Source: an uncultured Eubacteriales bacterium
GTDB lineage: Bacteria > Bacillota > Clostridia > Oscillospirales > CAG-272
Reading direction: 5' to 3'
NCBI GenBank assembly: GCA_900546695.1
Contig: URDX01000005.1
Coordinates: forward strand, 58,752-122,751
DNA length: 64,000 nucleotides
The translations under genes and the position numbers were made by a program. Below the pieces are notes generated by a model. It worked only from the letters and a program-made list of their open reading frames with translations, did no database searches and was not told where the DNA came from. Shown piece by piece: positions 1-8,384 of this stretch; positions within the stretch are counted from its first letter, which is position 1; each line of letters opens with the position of its first letter.

Positions 1-2
1 GC

Positions 3-632
3 GACGCGGCAATGACCGAGGCTTTTCTCTCGGGTGAGGATATCCACACGGTCACCGCATCGCAGGTGTTCGGCGTTCCGCTCGCCGAGGTAACACCCGA
101 GCTGAGAAAGCGCGCAAAGGCGGTCAACTTCGGCATAGTGTACGGAATAGGCGACTTCTCGCTCGCCGCCGATATCGGCGTGACCAAGCGCGAAGCAAAG
201 GCTTATATCGACAGCTATCTCGAAAAATACAGCGGCATAAAGGAATTTATGGACGGCGCTAAGGAGCAGGCGCGCCGCACGGGATACGTTATGACACTCT
301 ACGGCAGACGCAGATATATACCCGAGATAACAAGCCCCCGTGCACCGCTGCGGGCTTTCGGTGAGCGCGTCGCGATGAACAGTCCTATCCAGGGAACCGC
401 TGCGGACATTATCAAGATAGCAATGATAAATACCTCGCGCGCACTGCGCGAAGCAGAGCTTGACGCACATATAATTCTGCAGGTGCACGACGAGCTGATA
501 ATCGAGTGCGCGGAGAGCGATAAGGAGCAGGCTGCCGAGATCCTGCGCAGCTGCATGGAGGGCGCCGCCGCACTCACCGTACCGCTGACCGTCGATCTGC
601 ATTGGGGCAAGAGCTGGGAGGAGTGCAAGTAA
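3..632 (+). CDS. polA: DNA polymerase I, C-terminal part (5' end outside window)
   Basis: This is the 3' end of a family A DNA polymerase, the replication and repair enzyme that processes Okazaki fragments and fills gaps. The visible 210 codons cover the palm and fingers end. The O-helix motif B is present (RKRAKAVNFGIVYG, with the dNTP-binding Lys and the Tyr that closes the site). Motif C is QVHDEL, carrying a catalytic Asp, and is followed by the usual short end GKSWEECK. The reading frame is open from base 3 to the left edge, so the protein is cut by the window and not truncated in the genome as far as can be seen. A strong terminator hairpin follows about 45 bases after the stop. Identity is near certain; the N-terminal nuclease domains cannot be assessed. 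Confidence 0.97.
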   Translation, partial: DAAMTEAFLSGEDIHTVTASQVFGVPLAEVTPELRKRAKAVNFGIVYGIGDFSLAADIGVTKREAKAYIDSYLEKYSGIKEFMDGAKEQARRTGYVMTLYGRRRYIPEITSPRAPLRAFGERVAMNSPIQGTAADIIKIAMINTSRALREAELDAHIILQVHDELIIECAESDKEQAAEILRSCMEGAAALTVPLTVDLHWGKSWEECK

Positions 633-678
633 GCCGACACCTGCTGCTCTGGCATAAAACGCATCTATGTAAAAAAAC

Positions 679-725
679 AATACCGAAGTCATACCTTTAT
701 TTGAAGGCAGACTTCGGTATTTTTT
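679..725 (+). terminator. Rho-independent terminator after polA
   Basis: A perfect 12-bp stem (679-690 with 710-721, arm AATACCGAAGTC) closes a 19-base loop and runs into a T tract. It ends the polA transcript. Confidence 0.9.
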
Positions 726-978
726 ATCGGTTCAAGATTTCTGTTCTAAAATTTCATTTGCAATCGGTCGGTAAGTCGAACATTCTCAATATCTACGCGC
801 CGATTGTACAATAACGCAGAGTGTGAGTGTTCGGATGCACGGTGTTCAGTTCAACGGCGCACGGTGCAAGCACGCATGGCGTTCGGCACAATGACACACG
901 TTGCAGGCGCAAGACGTAAGCGCGCACGGCGTACACGTGCGTGACATAGGCGCACAGTGCGCAGATGTGCAAGCGCGA
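726..978. other. Gene-free stretch with degenerate GCGCAC-rich repeats
   Basis: No supportable gene lies between the polA terminator and the HAD gene. From about 838 to 975 the sequence is a loose string of short GCGCACxGTGCA-like units (for example GCGCACGGTGCAAGC, then GCGCACGGCGTACACG, then GCGCACAGTGCGCAG). Each unit is close to self-complementary. No terminator for the leftward HAD gene is obvious. Confidence 0.4.
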
Positions 979-1803
979 TTACTTCTCCGCGGTCTCGCTC
1001 TTTCCTGCGCGTGCAAGTACGGGGATATCGCCGACACCGTCGAGAACCGCACCCGGGCGGTAAGCGTAGTGGCGGAGCGTCTTTCGGGTGGAAACGCCCG
1101 AAAGCACGAGCACGGTCGACATGCCGCTCTCCATTCCCGAAATAACGTCGGTATCCATTCTGTCACCTATCATTACCGCCTCCGCGGAGTGGCAGCCGAG
1201 CAGCTTAAGCCCCGTACGCATCATGAGCGGATTCGGCTTTCCGCAGAAATATGCCTGTGTGCCCGCCGCCAGCTCGATAGGCGAGATAAGCGCGCGGCAT
1301 GCGGGAGCGATACCGTCCTCAATGGGACCCGTCAGGTCGGAATTCGCACCTATCAGCTTTGCGCCCTTGAGCACGAGATTCGTCGCTTTGGTCAGTGTAT
1401 CGAGCGAGTAGGAGCGACCCTCTCCGACGACGACATAGTCGGGGTTGACATCGTTCATGGTGATGCCCGCATCATAGAGCGCGTTGAGCAGCCCCGCCTC
1501 GCCGATAACAAACGCAGAGCATCCGGGCGCCTGATCACGCAGGAAAGCCGCAGTTGCGAGAGCGCTGGTATAGAAATGGCGCTCGGGCACGTTTAAGCCC
1601 ATACGCGCAAGCTTCTGATTCAGCTCACGAGGGGTATAGCCGCTGTTATTGGTCAGAAACAGATATTCCTTTTTCTCCTCGTGCAGCCAGTCAAGAAATT
1701 CAGCCACACCCGGCAGAAGCTGATTGCCGTGATATATGACTCCGTCCATATCGCAGATAAAGCCTTTTTTTTCGTTAAAATCTATTGTAGGTACAGATGC
1801 CAT
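979..1803 (-). CDS. HAD-IIA family phosphatase (NagD-like)
   Basis: A 274-residue cytosolic haloacid-dehalogenase phosphatase of the NagD/4-nitrophenylphosphatase subfamily. These proteins hydrolyse small phosphate esters such as sugar or nucleoside monophosphates. Motif I is CDMDGVIYHG, with nucleophile and acid Asp18 and Asp20. Motif II is LFLTNNSGYTPREL, and the C-terminal part has GKPNPLMM (motif III Lys) and GDRMDTD (motif IV acids), so all catalytic parts are intact. The ATG at 1803 is chosen because an AGGCAGG-type SD precedes it; an in-frame start 24 codons upstream would add a non-conserved tail. Substrate cannot be told. The gene stands alone, divergent from the next gene. Confidence 0.9.
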   Translation of the reverse strand: MASVPTIDFNEKKGFICDMDGVIYHGNQLLPGVAEFLDWLHEEKKEYLFLTNNSGYTPRELNQKLARMGLNVPERHFYTSALATAAFLRDQAPGCSAFVIGEAGLLNALYDAGITMNDVNPDYVVVGEGRSYSLDTLTKATNLVLKGAKLIGANSDLTGPIEDGIAPACRALISPIELAAGTQAYFCGKPNPLMMRTGLKLLGCHSAEAVMIGDRMDTDVISGMESGMSTVLVLSGVSTRKTLRHYAYRPGAVLDGVGDIPVLARAGKSETAEK

Positions 1804-1978
1804 TATTTTTCGCCTGCCTTTCGCATTCTGAAAATAATTTATCACATATTTGTTAAAAAGTTCTATCCCGAACATGTAAAATATTTATTAAGCCGTGCGC
1901 ATATCATGCCGCGAGCGCGGCGAGCGACCGAAAATGCACCGCGCGCACCGAAAACAGCGCCCCGTGGTCGATTCGGCA

Positions 1979-2007
1979 TTGACTATTCCGCACGAATATA
2001 GTAAAAT
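1979..2007 (+). promoter_or_regulatory. Sigma-A promoter for the 2049 gene
   Basis: TTGACT (1979-1984), a 17-bp spacer, then TAAAAT (2002-2007). It lies about 40 bases upstream of the 2049 start, which has a GGAGG site. Confidence 0.75.
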
Positions 2008-2048
2008 ATGAGTATAAATGAAAAACATGCTCACGGAGGTTTATCTGC

Positions 2049-5000
2049 ATGGAGAAAAAAACAGTCGGCGGCTATGTGAATATAGACGGACGCGAATACT
2101 ACGAGATAGACGGATACGACCGTCTCGAGCCGTTTCTGTACACGCTTGCCGCTTCAAACGATATATGGTTCTACCTTGCATCGAGCGGCGCGGTCACGGC
2201 CGGGCGAAAGAATGCGGAGCAGGCATATTTCCCCTATCAGACCGAGGACAGGCTCTATCACTGCACCGACACGGGCGCAGTCACGCTGATTAGGGTGACG
2301 CGCGGCGGCAGAAGCACGGTATGGGAGCCCTTTTCCGCATCGCCGCTGCGTGACCTCTCGGTACGCCGCAGGATAGCGAAGAGCGTACTCGGCGACGAGG
2401 TCATTCTGACCGAGGAAAATCCCGCGCTCGGCATGACGTTTACTATGAAATGGTGCAGCTGCGAAAGGTACGGAGTCGTGCGCAGTGCTGAGATAAGAAA
2501 CGACGGCGAGCCCGCGTCGGTTGAGGTGCTGGACGGACTGAGAAATATCCTCCCGTACGGCGTGCGCAGCGAATTTCAGCTTGCATGGCCGTGTCTCGGC
2601 GACGCATACAAGGCGACCGAGCAGGTCGGGGAAAACACCGCCGTATTCTCGCTGACCTCCGCCATAAACGACCTGCCCGAGCCCGAAGAGGCGCTGCGCG
2701 CAAACGTTGCATGGTGCATCGCCCCGTTTGAAAAGCAGCTGCTGCTCTCTGAGCGTGCGCTTGATGCGTTCATGCGCGGTGAGGATGCACCGACGGGCGC
2801 GGCATACGGCGAGAGGGGATGCTTCCTGCTCCGCTTTAAATACGCAGCGGCAAGCGGCAGCTCGCGTGCATGGAAAACGGTATCCGACGTCGGTCTCGGT
2901 CAGGACGACATCGCAAAAATAGCGGCTGGCATATCGGAGAGCGAGCTTGAGACGGAGATACTGCGCTCGCGCGAGGAGCTGCGCTCCATCATTGCAAGAG
3001 CAGACGGGCTGCAGTGCACGGGTAACCGCGCATCGACCTACCACCATATGAGCAACGTTATGTTCAACAACATGCGCGGCGGTCTGTTCATGAACGGCTA
3101 CGATGTTTCGGTAGACGATTTTCTCGGTTTTCTGCGCTCGCACAACCGTCCGCTCGCTGATGAAAAATCCGAGGCGGTGCGCGCGGCACTCGGCGAGCAC
3201 TGTACCGCGGCACAGCTGCACCGGTTCGGCGCGCAGTCCGGCGACCCCGATCTGCACCGTCTCACCGCGGAATATCTCCCCATCAGCTTTTCGCGCCGTC
3301 ACGGCGACCCCTCCCGCCCGTGGAACCGCTTCAATATCATTCTTAAGAACGAGGACGGCACGCCCCGCACATATTATGAGGGCAACTGGCGCGACATCTT
3401 TCAGAACTGGGAAGCTATGTGCATGAGCTTTCCCGAGTATCTGCCCGGTGTTATATCGGTATTTCTCGATTCCTCGTCGCCCGACGGCTACAATCCCTAC
3501 CGCGTTACCCGCGACGGCATAGACTGGGAGGTGGCCGAGCCCGGCAACCCGAACAGCTCTCAGGGCTACTGGGGCGACCATCAGATAGTTTATCTCTGCC
3601 GTCTGCTCGAGGCGCTGTCGCGCTATGACCGCGCGGCGCTCGACACGCTGATGGCATCCGACTGCTTTACCTATGCGGATATTCCCTACCGTATAGCCGA
3701 CTTTGACCGCATGATAGCCGACCCGAAGGATACGATCGAGCTCGACGCGGAAAAGAACCGCCGTCTGCGCGCAGAGTCTGCGGAGCTCGGCGGGGACTAC
3801 CGTCTGCTGCGCATCGGCGGCAGAACGTATACGGCGACATTCGCGGAGAAGCTGAGCATTCCGATAGCGGCTAAGCTCTCTTATCTCGTGCTCGGCGGCG
3901 GAGTATGGATGAACACCCGCCGCCCCGAGTGGAACGACGCAAACAATGCGATAGTCGGCTACGGTCTGTCGGTCGTAACGACCGCGCAGCTCCGCCGTCA
4001 TCTCGCGCTCTGCCGTGAGCTGTTCGGTGAACATCTCGGCGAGAACTTTGTAATTACCGAGGAGGTCTGCACATGGCTGCGCGACCTCACCGACCTGCTT
4101 GAGCGCTACATCCCGCTTGCGGAACGCGAGCTGACACCCGCACTCCGCTACGATGCTCTGCGCTCGACCGCAGAGGCGTTCGACCGCTACAAGAGCGTTG
4201 TTTACGCGGGCGGCTTCTCGGGCAGACGCACCGAGATGGGCTACGCGGAGCTATGCAAGCTGTTTGAGCTCGGTATCCGCGGCTGCGATCTTACGCTCGC
4301 GGCATGCCGCACCGACGACGGGCTGTTTCACTCCTATAATCTGCTGCACCGCAGCGGCGAGAGCATCGAGATAAGCCGGCTGTTCCCCATGCTCGAGGGT
4401 CAGGTCGCGGTGCTCGGCTCGGGTTATCTGTCCGCCGAGGAGTCGCGCCGTCTCATCCGTGCGATGTATGCGAGCCCGCTATACTCCGAGCGCAACCGCA
4501 CCTTCTATCTCTACCCCATCCGCATGAGCACACCGTTTTCCGAGCGCGGAATTCTCGGCGAGGATGAAATTGCCGACAGTGCCCTGCTCACCCGCCTGCT
4601 TGCCGACGGAAACACCGACATCGTCGTACGCTGCGCGGACGGCATAGTACGCTTTGCACCTGCGATGATTAGCGCGGCTAAGCTCAATGCGGCGCTCTCT
4701 GCGCTGCCCGCAGAATACCGCAGCGCGGCGGAGGGCGAGCGCGAGGCACTGCTTGCGCTCTATGAGCGGCATTTCCGGCACTATGAGTTTACGGGACGCT
4801 CGCAGATAATGTACGGCTATGAGGGTATAGGTTCGATATACTGGCACCAGAATTCAAAGCTGCTCGTTTCGATACAGGAGGCATATCTCGCGGCGCACCG
4901 CAGCGGCGACGGCGCGGAGAACGCCCTGCGCGACGAATACTATCTCGCGCGCAGCGGTCTCGGCTTCTGCAAGGAGCCCGACGAGTGGGGCGCATTCCCG

Positions 5001-5420
5001 CAGGATGCATATTCGCATACCCCGCTCCGCGGCGGTGCAAGGCAGCCCGGCATGACGGGTCAGGTCAAGGAGGAGATAATCACCCGCTTTGCCGAGCTCG
5101 GCGTTCTCCCTGAGGGCGGCAGACTGACATTTGACCCGTCGGTCGTCAGCAGCGAGGAATTTCTCACCGAGCCCGACACCTTCCGCTTTGTCCGCCCGAG
5201 CGGTGAGAGCGAGGAGCTTTCGCTTGAGCCCGGAACGCTCGGCTTCACTGTCTGCCAGACCCCCGTCATTTACCGCAGCGGCGTGAGCGGAGCAAAGATA
5301 TTCTACTCCGACGGCACGAATAAGCAGCTTTCGTCTACCGCACTCGGCAGCGAGGACAGTCATGACATATTCGGCAGAAACGGCAGAATAGTCCGCGTCG
5401 ATGTCGGAACCGAAGCATAA
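2049..5420 (+). CDS. Large six-hairpin-glycosidase-like protein, specificity unknown
   Basis: A 1123-residue protein with no signal peptide, so probably cytosolic. I do not recognise a named family with certainty. The N-terminal 300 residues are rich in beta strand, as in the substrate-binding sandwich of GH94/GH65-type enzymes. From about 330 to 900 it is helical with repeated Trp/His/Asp-containing turns (YEGNWRDIFQNWEAM, SSPDGYNPYR, GYWGDHQIVYLC, WMNTRRPEWNDANNA). These are features of (alpha/alpha)6-barrel glycosidases and phosphorylases. Start: GGAGG lies 10 bases upstream. It is monocistronic, with its own promoter and terminator. Likely role, by inference: breakdown of an imported oligosaccharide. 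It could instead be a non-hydrolytic relative, and no catalytic residue can be assigned safely. Confidence 0.6.
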   Translation: MEKKTVGGYVNIDGREYYEIDGYDRLEPFLYTLAASNDIWFYLASSGAVTAGRKNAEQAYFPYQTEDRLYHCTDTGAVTLIRVTRGGRSTVWEPFSASPLRDLSVRRRIAKSVLGDEVILTEENPALGMTFTMKWCSCERYGVVRSAEIRNDGEPASVEVLDGLRNILPYGVRSEFQLAWPCLGDAYKATEQVGENTAVFSLTSAINDLPEPEEALRANVAWCIAPFEKQLLLSERALDAFMRGEDAPTGAAYGERGCFLLRFKYAAASGSSRAWKTVSDVGLGQDDIAKIAAGISESELETEILRSREELRSIIARADGLQCTGNRASTYHHMSNVMFNNMRGGLFMNGYDVSVDDFLGFLRSHNRPLADEKSEAVRAALGEHCTAAQLHRFGAQSGDPDLHRLTAEYLPISFSRRHGDPSRPWNRFNIILKNEDGTPRTYYEGNWRDIFQNWEAMCMSFPEYLPGVISVFLDSSSPDGYNPYRVTRDGIDWEVAEPGNPNSSQGYWGDHQIVYLCRLLEALSRYDRAALDTLMASDCFTYADIPYRIADFDRMIADPKDTIELDAEKNRRLRAESAELGGDYRLLRIGGRTYTATFAEKLSIPIAAKLSYLVLGGGVWMNTRRPEWNDANNAIVGYGLSVVTTAQLRRHLALCRELFGEHLGENFVITEEVCTWLRDLTDLLERYIPLAERELTPALRYDALRSTAEAFDRYKSVVYAGGFSGRRTEMGYAELCKLFELGIRGCDLTLAACRTDDGLFHSYNLLHRSGESIEISRLFPMLEGQVAVLGSGYLSAEESRRLIRAMYASPLYSERNRTFYLYPIRMSTPFSERGILGEDEIADSALLTRLLADGNTDIVVRCADGIVRFAPAMISAAKLNAALSALPAEYRSAAEGEREALLALYERHFRHYEFTGRSQIMYGYEGIGSIYWHQNSKLLVSIQEAYLAAHRSGDGAENALRDEYYLARSGLGFCKEPDEWGAFPQDAYSHTPLRGGARQPGMTGQVKEEIITRFAELGVLPEGGRLTFDPSVVSSEEFLTEPDTFRFVRPSGESEELSLEPGTLGFTVCQTPVIYRSGVSGAKIFYSDGTNKQLSSTALGSEDSHDIFGRNGRIVRVDVGTEA

Positions 5421-5433
5421 AAGCAAGACGCTC

Positions 5434-5460
5434 ATTGCTAATTGCAAATTGCTCATTGCA
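5434..5460. repeat. Four tandem ATTGC heptamers
   Basis: ATTGCTA, ATTGCAA, ATTGCTC, ATTGCAA follow each other just after the 2049 gene stop. The outer part also forms the direct repeat GCTCATTGC at 5430 and 5451. Confidence 0.7.
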
Positions 5461-5473
5461 AAAAGCGTTCGTT

Positions 5474-5516
5474 AAAAATCCCGCCCGCATCTTTTCGATG
5501 CCGGCGGGATTTTTAT
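5474..5516. terminator. Bidirectional terminator between the 2049 gene and pheA
   Basis: A 12-bp stem AAAAATCCCGCC (5474-5485) pairs with 5503-5514. It has an A tract on one side and a T tract on the other, so it can end both convergent genes. Confidence 0.88.
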
Positions 5517-5599
5517 AGGGGTAAAAGGTTCGGCGCGGCACTCGCAGAAAGAGCGAATTTTAACGTCCGCTTTCACATGTCGGCAGCGACAGCCGAATT

Positions 5600-6718
5600 T
5601 CAAATAATGCTGCTTGCGCCGAGGCGGATATCATCCGAATAATGCCCTACGACCTTGAGCACGCGGCAGTGCTGACGCAGCTCGGATATCATGCGGCGAC
5701 CGTTCTCGGATTCCTCGTCGCCCTCCGCCTCGACATAAAAGTAGTACTCCCATGCGGGCTCCTTTATCGGGCGGCTGCGGATGACCTTCATATTAAAGCC
5801 GTAAGAGCTGATAACGTTTATCGCGCTCGCAAGAGCACCCGGCTCGTTCTGCAGTATGAACATCAGCAGGAATCGACTGCGGTCGCGGTGATCCTCGTCG
5901 GTGTTCGGGGTACGCGAAAAAACGGCGAAGCGGGTCGTGTTGTCTCCGCTCTCGTTGATGTCGTGGTCGAGCACCTCGAGCCCGTAGAGCTTTGCCGTTT
6001 CCGCGCTTGCGATGGCGGCAACGGTCGGGTCTCCGCCCTCTGCGACGCGCTGCGCAGCGACGGCGGTATTAGTCTCCTGAATGCACTCATAGCCGTGCGC
6101 CTGAATATACGGTGCGCACTGGTGCAGCGCCTGCGGATGGCTGACGACCTTTTTCACGCCGCTCGGCGTTGCACCGCGCAGACCGAGCAGATTGTGCTTG
6201 ACGCGCAGCGAATAGACACCGCCGATGTACAGCTTTCCCGAGAACATCAGCTCGATGACCTGCCCTACCTCGCCCGCGTAGCTGTTCTCTATCGGCAGAA
6301 CGGCGCAGTCGCATTCACCGCGCTCAACGGCGGTATAGGATGCGGCAAAATCGGGATAAGACACCATCTCCCCCTCGGGGAAAATACGGCGGGCGGCAAT
6401 ATTTGCGAACGCCCCCTTAACTCCCGTATACGCTACGCGCACGCCCTGCATTATCCGACGGTGATACTTTTCGGATGCCGACAGCGCGCCCTGAAAAAAG
6501 CTCATGTAGTACGGGCGCTTCTCCGCATCGGTGATACCGACAGAGAGCTCCTGCGCGCGCTCGCTCCCGTCGGGCTCGGCGGGCACGGGGATTCCGTGCT
6601 CGCGGCGGTATTCGGCTATCACCTTGATAGCGTCAAGTCGGCGCTCGAATGCTGCGGCAAGTGCCACATCGCACTCCTCCACCTCACGCAGCGCCTGCGT
6701 TATCTTTTCGCTGTTCAT
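5600..6718 (-). CDS. pheA: Bifunctional chorismate mutase/prephenate dehydratase
   Basis: A 372-residue cytosolic enzyme that converts chorismate to prephenate and then to phenylpyruvate, the committed steps to phenylalanine. Residues 1-90 are an AroQ-type chorismate mutase helix bundle (RRLDAIKVIAEYRREHGIPV). About 92-275 is the prephenate dehydratase domain, with the signature NTTRFAVF that carries the catalytic Thr-Arg-Phe. About 285-365 is an ACT domain (NEPGALASAINVISSYGFN, then RSRP), the usual Phe feedback site. Upstream on the same strand are a Phe-rich leader peptide gene and an attenuator hairpin, so expression is probably set by charged tRNA-Phe supply as well as by feedback. It is monocistronic. 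Confidence 0.96.
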   Translation of the reverse strand: MNSEKITQALREVEECDVALAAAFERRLDAIKVIAEYRREHGIPVPAEPDGSERAQELSVGITDAEKRPYYMSFFQGALSASEKYHRRIMQGVRVAYTGVKGAFANIAARRIFPEGEMVSYPDFAASYTAVERGECDCAVLPIENSYAGEVGQVIELMFSGKLYIGGVYSLRVKHNLLGLRGATPSGVKKVVSHPQALHQCAPYIQAHGYECIQETNTAVAAQRVAEGGDPTVAAIASAETAKLYGLEVLDHDINESGDNTTRFAVFSRTPNTDEDHRDRSRFLLMFILQNEPGALASAINVISSYGFNMKVIRSRPIKEPAWEYYFYVEAEGDEESENGRRMISELRQHCRVLKVVGHYSDDIRLGASSII

Positions 6719-6820
6719 CTCGTCTACCCTCTCTCATTCGTTTTACGGCCGTTTTGCGGCTGCACCGCACAGACGGCTGTATACCTACAGCATGCCGGCG
6801 CGCTGCCCCCCTCGTGCAAA

Positions 6821-6854
6821 TAAAAAATCGGCTCCGCCCGACGACAGAGCCGAT
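6821..6854 (-). terminator. pheA attenuator (leader terminator)
   Basis: On the minus strand ATCGGCTC (6854-6847) pairs with GAGCCGAT (6834-6827), followed by TTTTTTATTT. The hairpin begins 16 bases after the stop of the Phe leader peptide and ends about 100 bases before the pheA start. The GGGCGG in its loop is complementary to CCGCCC inside the leader ORF, a possible antiterminator pairing. Confidence 0.8.
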
Positions 6855-6870
6855 GATACTATGATCACGG

Positions 6871-6951
6871 TTATCCGTTTTCGGACGCAGAAAAAGCGGG
6901 GCGGTTAAATCGTCCCGAAAATATAAAGAAACGTACGCTGCGCTCTCTCAT
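6871..6951 (-). CDS. pheL: Phe-rich leader peptide of pheA (26 aa)
   Basis: A short ORF of 26 codons reads MRERSVRFFIFSGRF followed by NRPAFSASENG and stop. Five of 26 residues are Phe, three of them within four codons (FFIF). It starts at ATG 6951 with a GGAGG site eight bases upstream (CGGAGGCAGAAAATG). It sits between a good promoter (7030-7002) and the terminator hairpin at 6854-6821, and pheA follows on the same strand. This is the layout of a classic ribosome-mediated attenuator: stalling at Phe codons when charged tRNA-Phe is low should favour read-through into pheA. The symbol is given by analogy to the enterobacterial pheA leader; there need be no sequence relationship. Confidence 0.8.
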   Translation of the reverse strand: MRERSVRFFIFSGRFNRPAFSASENG

Positions 6952-7001
6952 TTTCTGCCTCCGTCGGACGGTCATGCACTGTTGCCGCCCTGTTACGGTT
7001 T

Positions 7002-7030
7002 AGTATATCACAGCTGCGGGCAAAATGCAA
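7002..7030 (-). promoter_or_regulatory. Promoter of the pheL-pheA transcript
   Basis: On the minus strand TTGCAT (7030-7025), a 17-bp spacer, TATACT (7007-7002). The start point would fall near 6995, about 45 bases before the leader peptide ATG. Confidence 0.75.
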
Positions 7031-7135
7031 GACAATTTTTCGTCCGATGTGTTTTTTCCTCCGCACTATGGTTCCTCCGATGCTTGTTTTCGGTCGTTTT
7101 TCCGCCGTTTTTCGCGCCGCGCATGCTTATCACAC

Positions 7136-7164
7136 TTGACAAATCGGCGGGAATCAAATAGAAT
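7136..7164 (+). promoter_or_regulatory. Promoter of the 7195 methyltransferase gene
   Basis: TTGACA (7136-7141), 17-bp spacer, TAGAAT (7159-7164), 30 bases upstream of the start codon. Confidence 0.8.
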
Positions 7165-7194
7165 ATCATATGAAAAAAAGACGGGAGAGACGGC

Positions 7195-8130
7195 ATGACA
7201 AGGGATGAATCACTCGCACTGACAGCGGAGATAGCCGGGCGGATATGCAGCGGCAGTCTGACGGTAGAATACTCGGATGAAGAGGCAGAGCAGGCGCGGC
7301 GCGCCGCATCGACCGAGCAGCTGCGCAGACGGCGGGCGGCGGGTCTGCTCGAATACTCGGGCAGTGCGCCGACGCGGGAGGAATGGGAGCGCTACTATGT
7401 AACCGACGCGCTGTGCAGGGAGCTCTCGCTGTATGACAGAGCGAGCGGCGACTATCTGCGCGAGCTGTTTGCCGAGGCGCGGCGGTTCACCCCGCGGCAG
7501 CTGTATTCCGACCCGTATATGCTCGATCTGAGCATACCGCTCGCGGAGCTCGGGCGGTTCTCGCTGCGCTATTCCGGCTACGACAGGGGCGAGATATTTC
7601 AGCGCGACATGCCGCAGCTCGGCGCGGATATCGTCGTTCCGAAGCTCGGCTTCTTTACCGAGGAGGTCGTCTTTCCCGCCGTTTATGAGGGCGTAATACC
7701 GTGGGTCAGCGTCTGCCCGTCGGAGATAGTTTCGATGCGCCCGCAGATAGCGGCGGCGCACGGCAGAGTGCTCGTGCTCGGTCTCGGGCTCGGCTATTAT
7801 GCATATCTTGCGTCGCTCTCGGAGAGCGTCGAGCATGTGACCGTAATTGAGCTGCAGAGCGAGATAGTGCAGCTGTTCTCGGAGAACATACTGCCGCAGA
7901 TGCGCACGCGGGAAAAGATAGACATAGTTACGGCGGATGCGATAGAATATCTCGCGTCGCTGCGCGGCGATGAATACGATTTCTGCTTTGCCGACATATG
8001 GGAAGGGCTCGCCGACGGTGCGCCGCTGTATAAAAAGATAAAGGATCAGGAAGCGCGGCTCGGGGGAATTGAATTCACCTACTGGATAGAAGAGCAGCTG
8101 CGCGAATATCTGCGCGAAACGGAGGAATAA
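7195..8130 (+). CDS. Class I SAM-dependent methyltransferase-like protein
   Basis: A 311-residue cytosolic protein. Residues 1-165 are helical and unassigned. From about 188 there is a Rossmann methyltransferase core: motif I VLVLGLGLGYYAYLAS, the acidic end of strand 2 VTVIELQSEIV, then IDIVTADAIEYL and FCFADIWEGLADGAPLY. This order resembles spermidine-synthase-type folds, but the aminopropyltransferase residues are not evident. Substrate unknown. Start chosen at ATG 7195 with GGGAGAG upstream and a consensus promoter immediately before. Monocistronic, followed by a hairpin terminator. Confidence 0.75.
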   Translation: MTRDESLALTAEIAGRICSGSLTVEYSDEEAEQARRAASTEQLRRRRAAGLLEYSGSAPTREEWERYYVTDALCRELSLYDRASGDYLRELFAEARRFTPRQLYSDPYMLDLSIPLAELGRFSLRYSGYDRGEIFQRDMPQLGADIVVPKLGFFTEEVVFPAVYEGVIPWVSVCPSEIVSMRPQIAAAHGRVLVLGLGLGYYAYLASLSESVEHVTVIELQSEIVQLFSENILPQMRTREKIDIVTADAIEYLASLRGDEYDFCFADIWEGLADGAPLYKKIKDQEARLGGIEFTYWIEEQLREYLRETEE

Positions 8131-8216
8131 TACCGACTCGACGAAGCAAAAAGCATCGCTGCGATCGGCTGCCGACTCAACAAAATAATAATGCCGCTTT
8201 TCGGGCGGCGAAAATA

Positions 8217-8263
8217 AAAGCAGTCGCACGGGTGCAATCGTAAGCACCTGCGCGGCTGTTTTT
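8217..8263. terminator. Imperfect terminator between the 7195 gene and bceS-like kinase
   Basis: The arms GCAGTCGCACGGGTGC and GCACCTGCGCGGCTG pair imperfectly (8220-8235 with 8244-8258). There is GTTTTT on the plus side and TTTTATTTT on the minus side, so it may serve both converging genes. Confidence 0.6.
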
Positions 8264-8384
8264 CTGTGCGATCTTTCTATGCGGCGGTTGCGGCTGTGTG
8301 CCTGCAAATTGTCTATGCGTTTTTTCCTCGCCCGCATGTTTTACGGTTTTCTCACACGCAGCGGGTCGTCTGCGGGCATCGGCT

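Noticed and set aside
2154..4034. 626-codon open frame antisense to the large glycosidase-like gene
   Set aside because: High-GC shadow frame: no SD, no recognisable domain, and it lies wholly inside a well-supported gene.
5642..6823. 393-codon frame antisense to pheA
   Set aside because: Shadow of pheA; the product shows no family features and crosses the leader peptide region.
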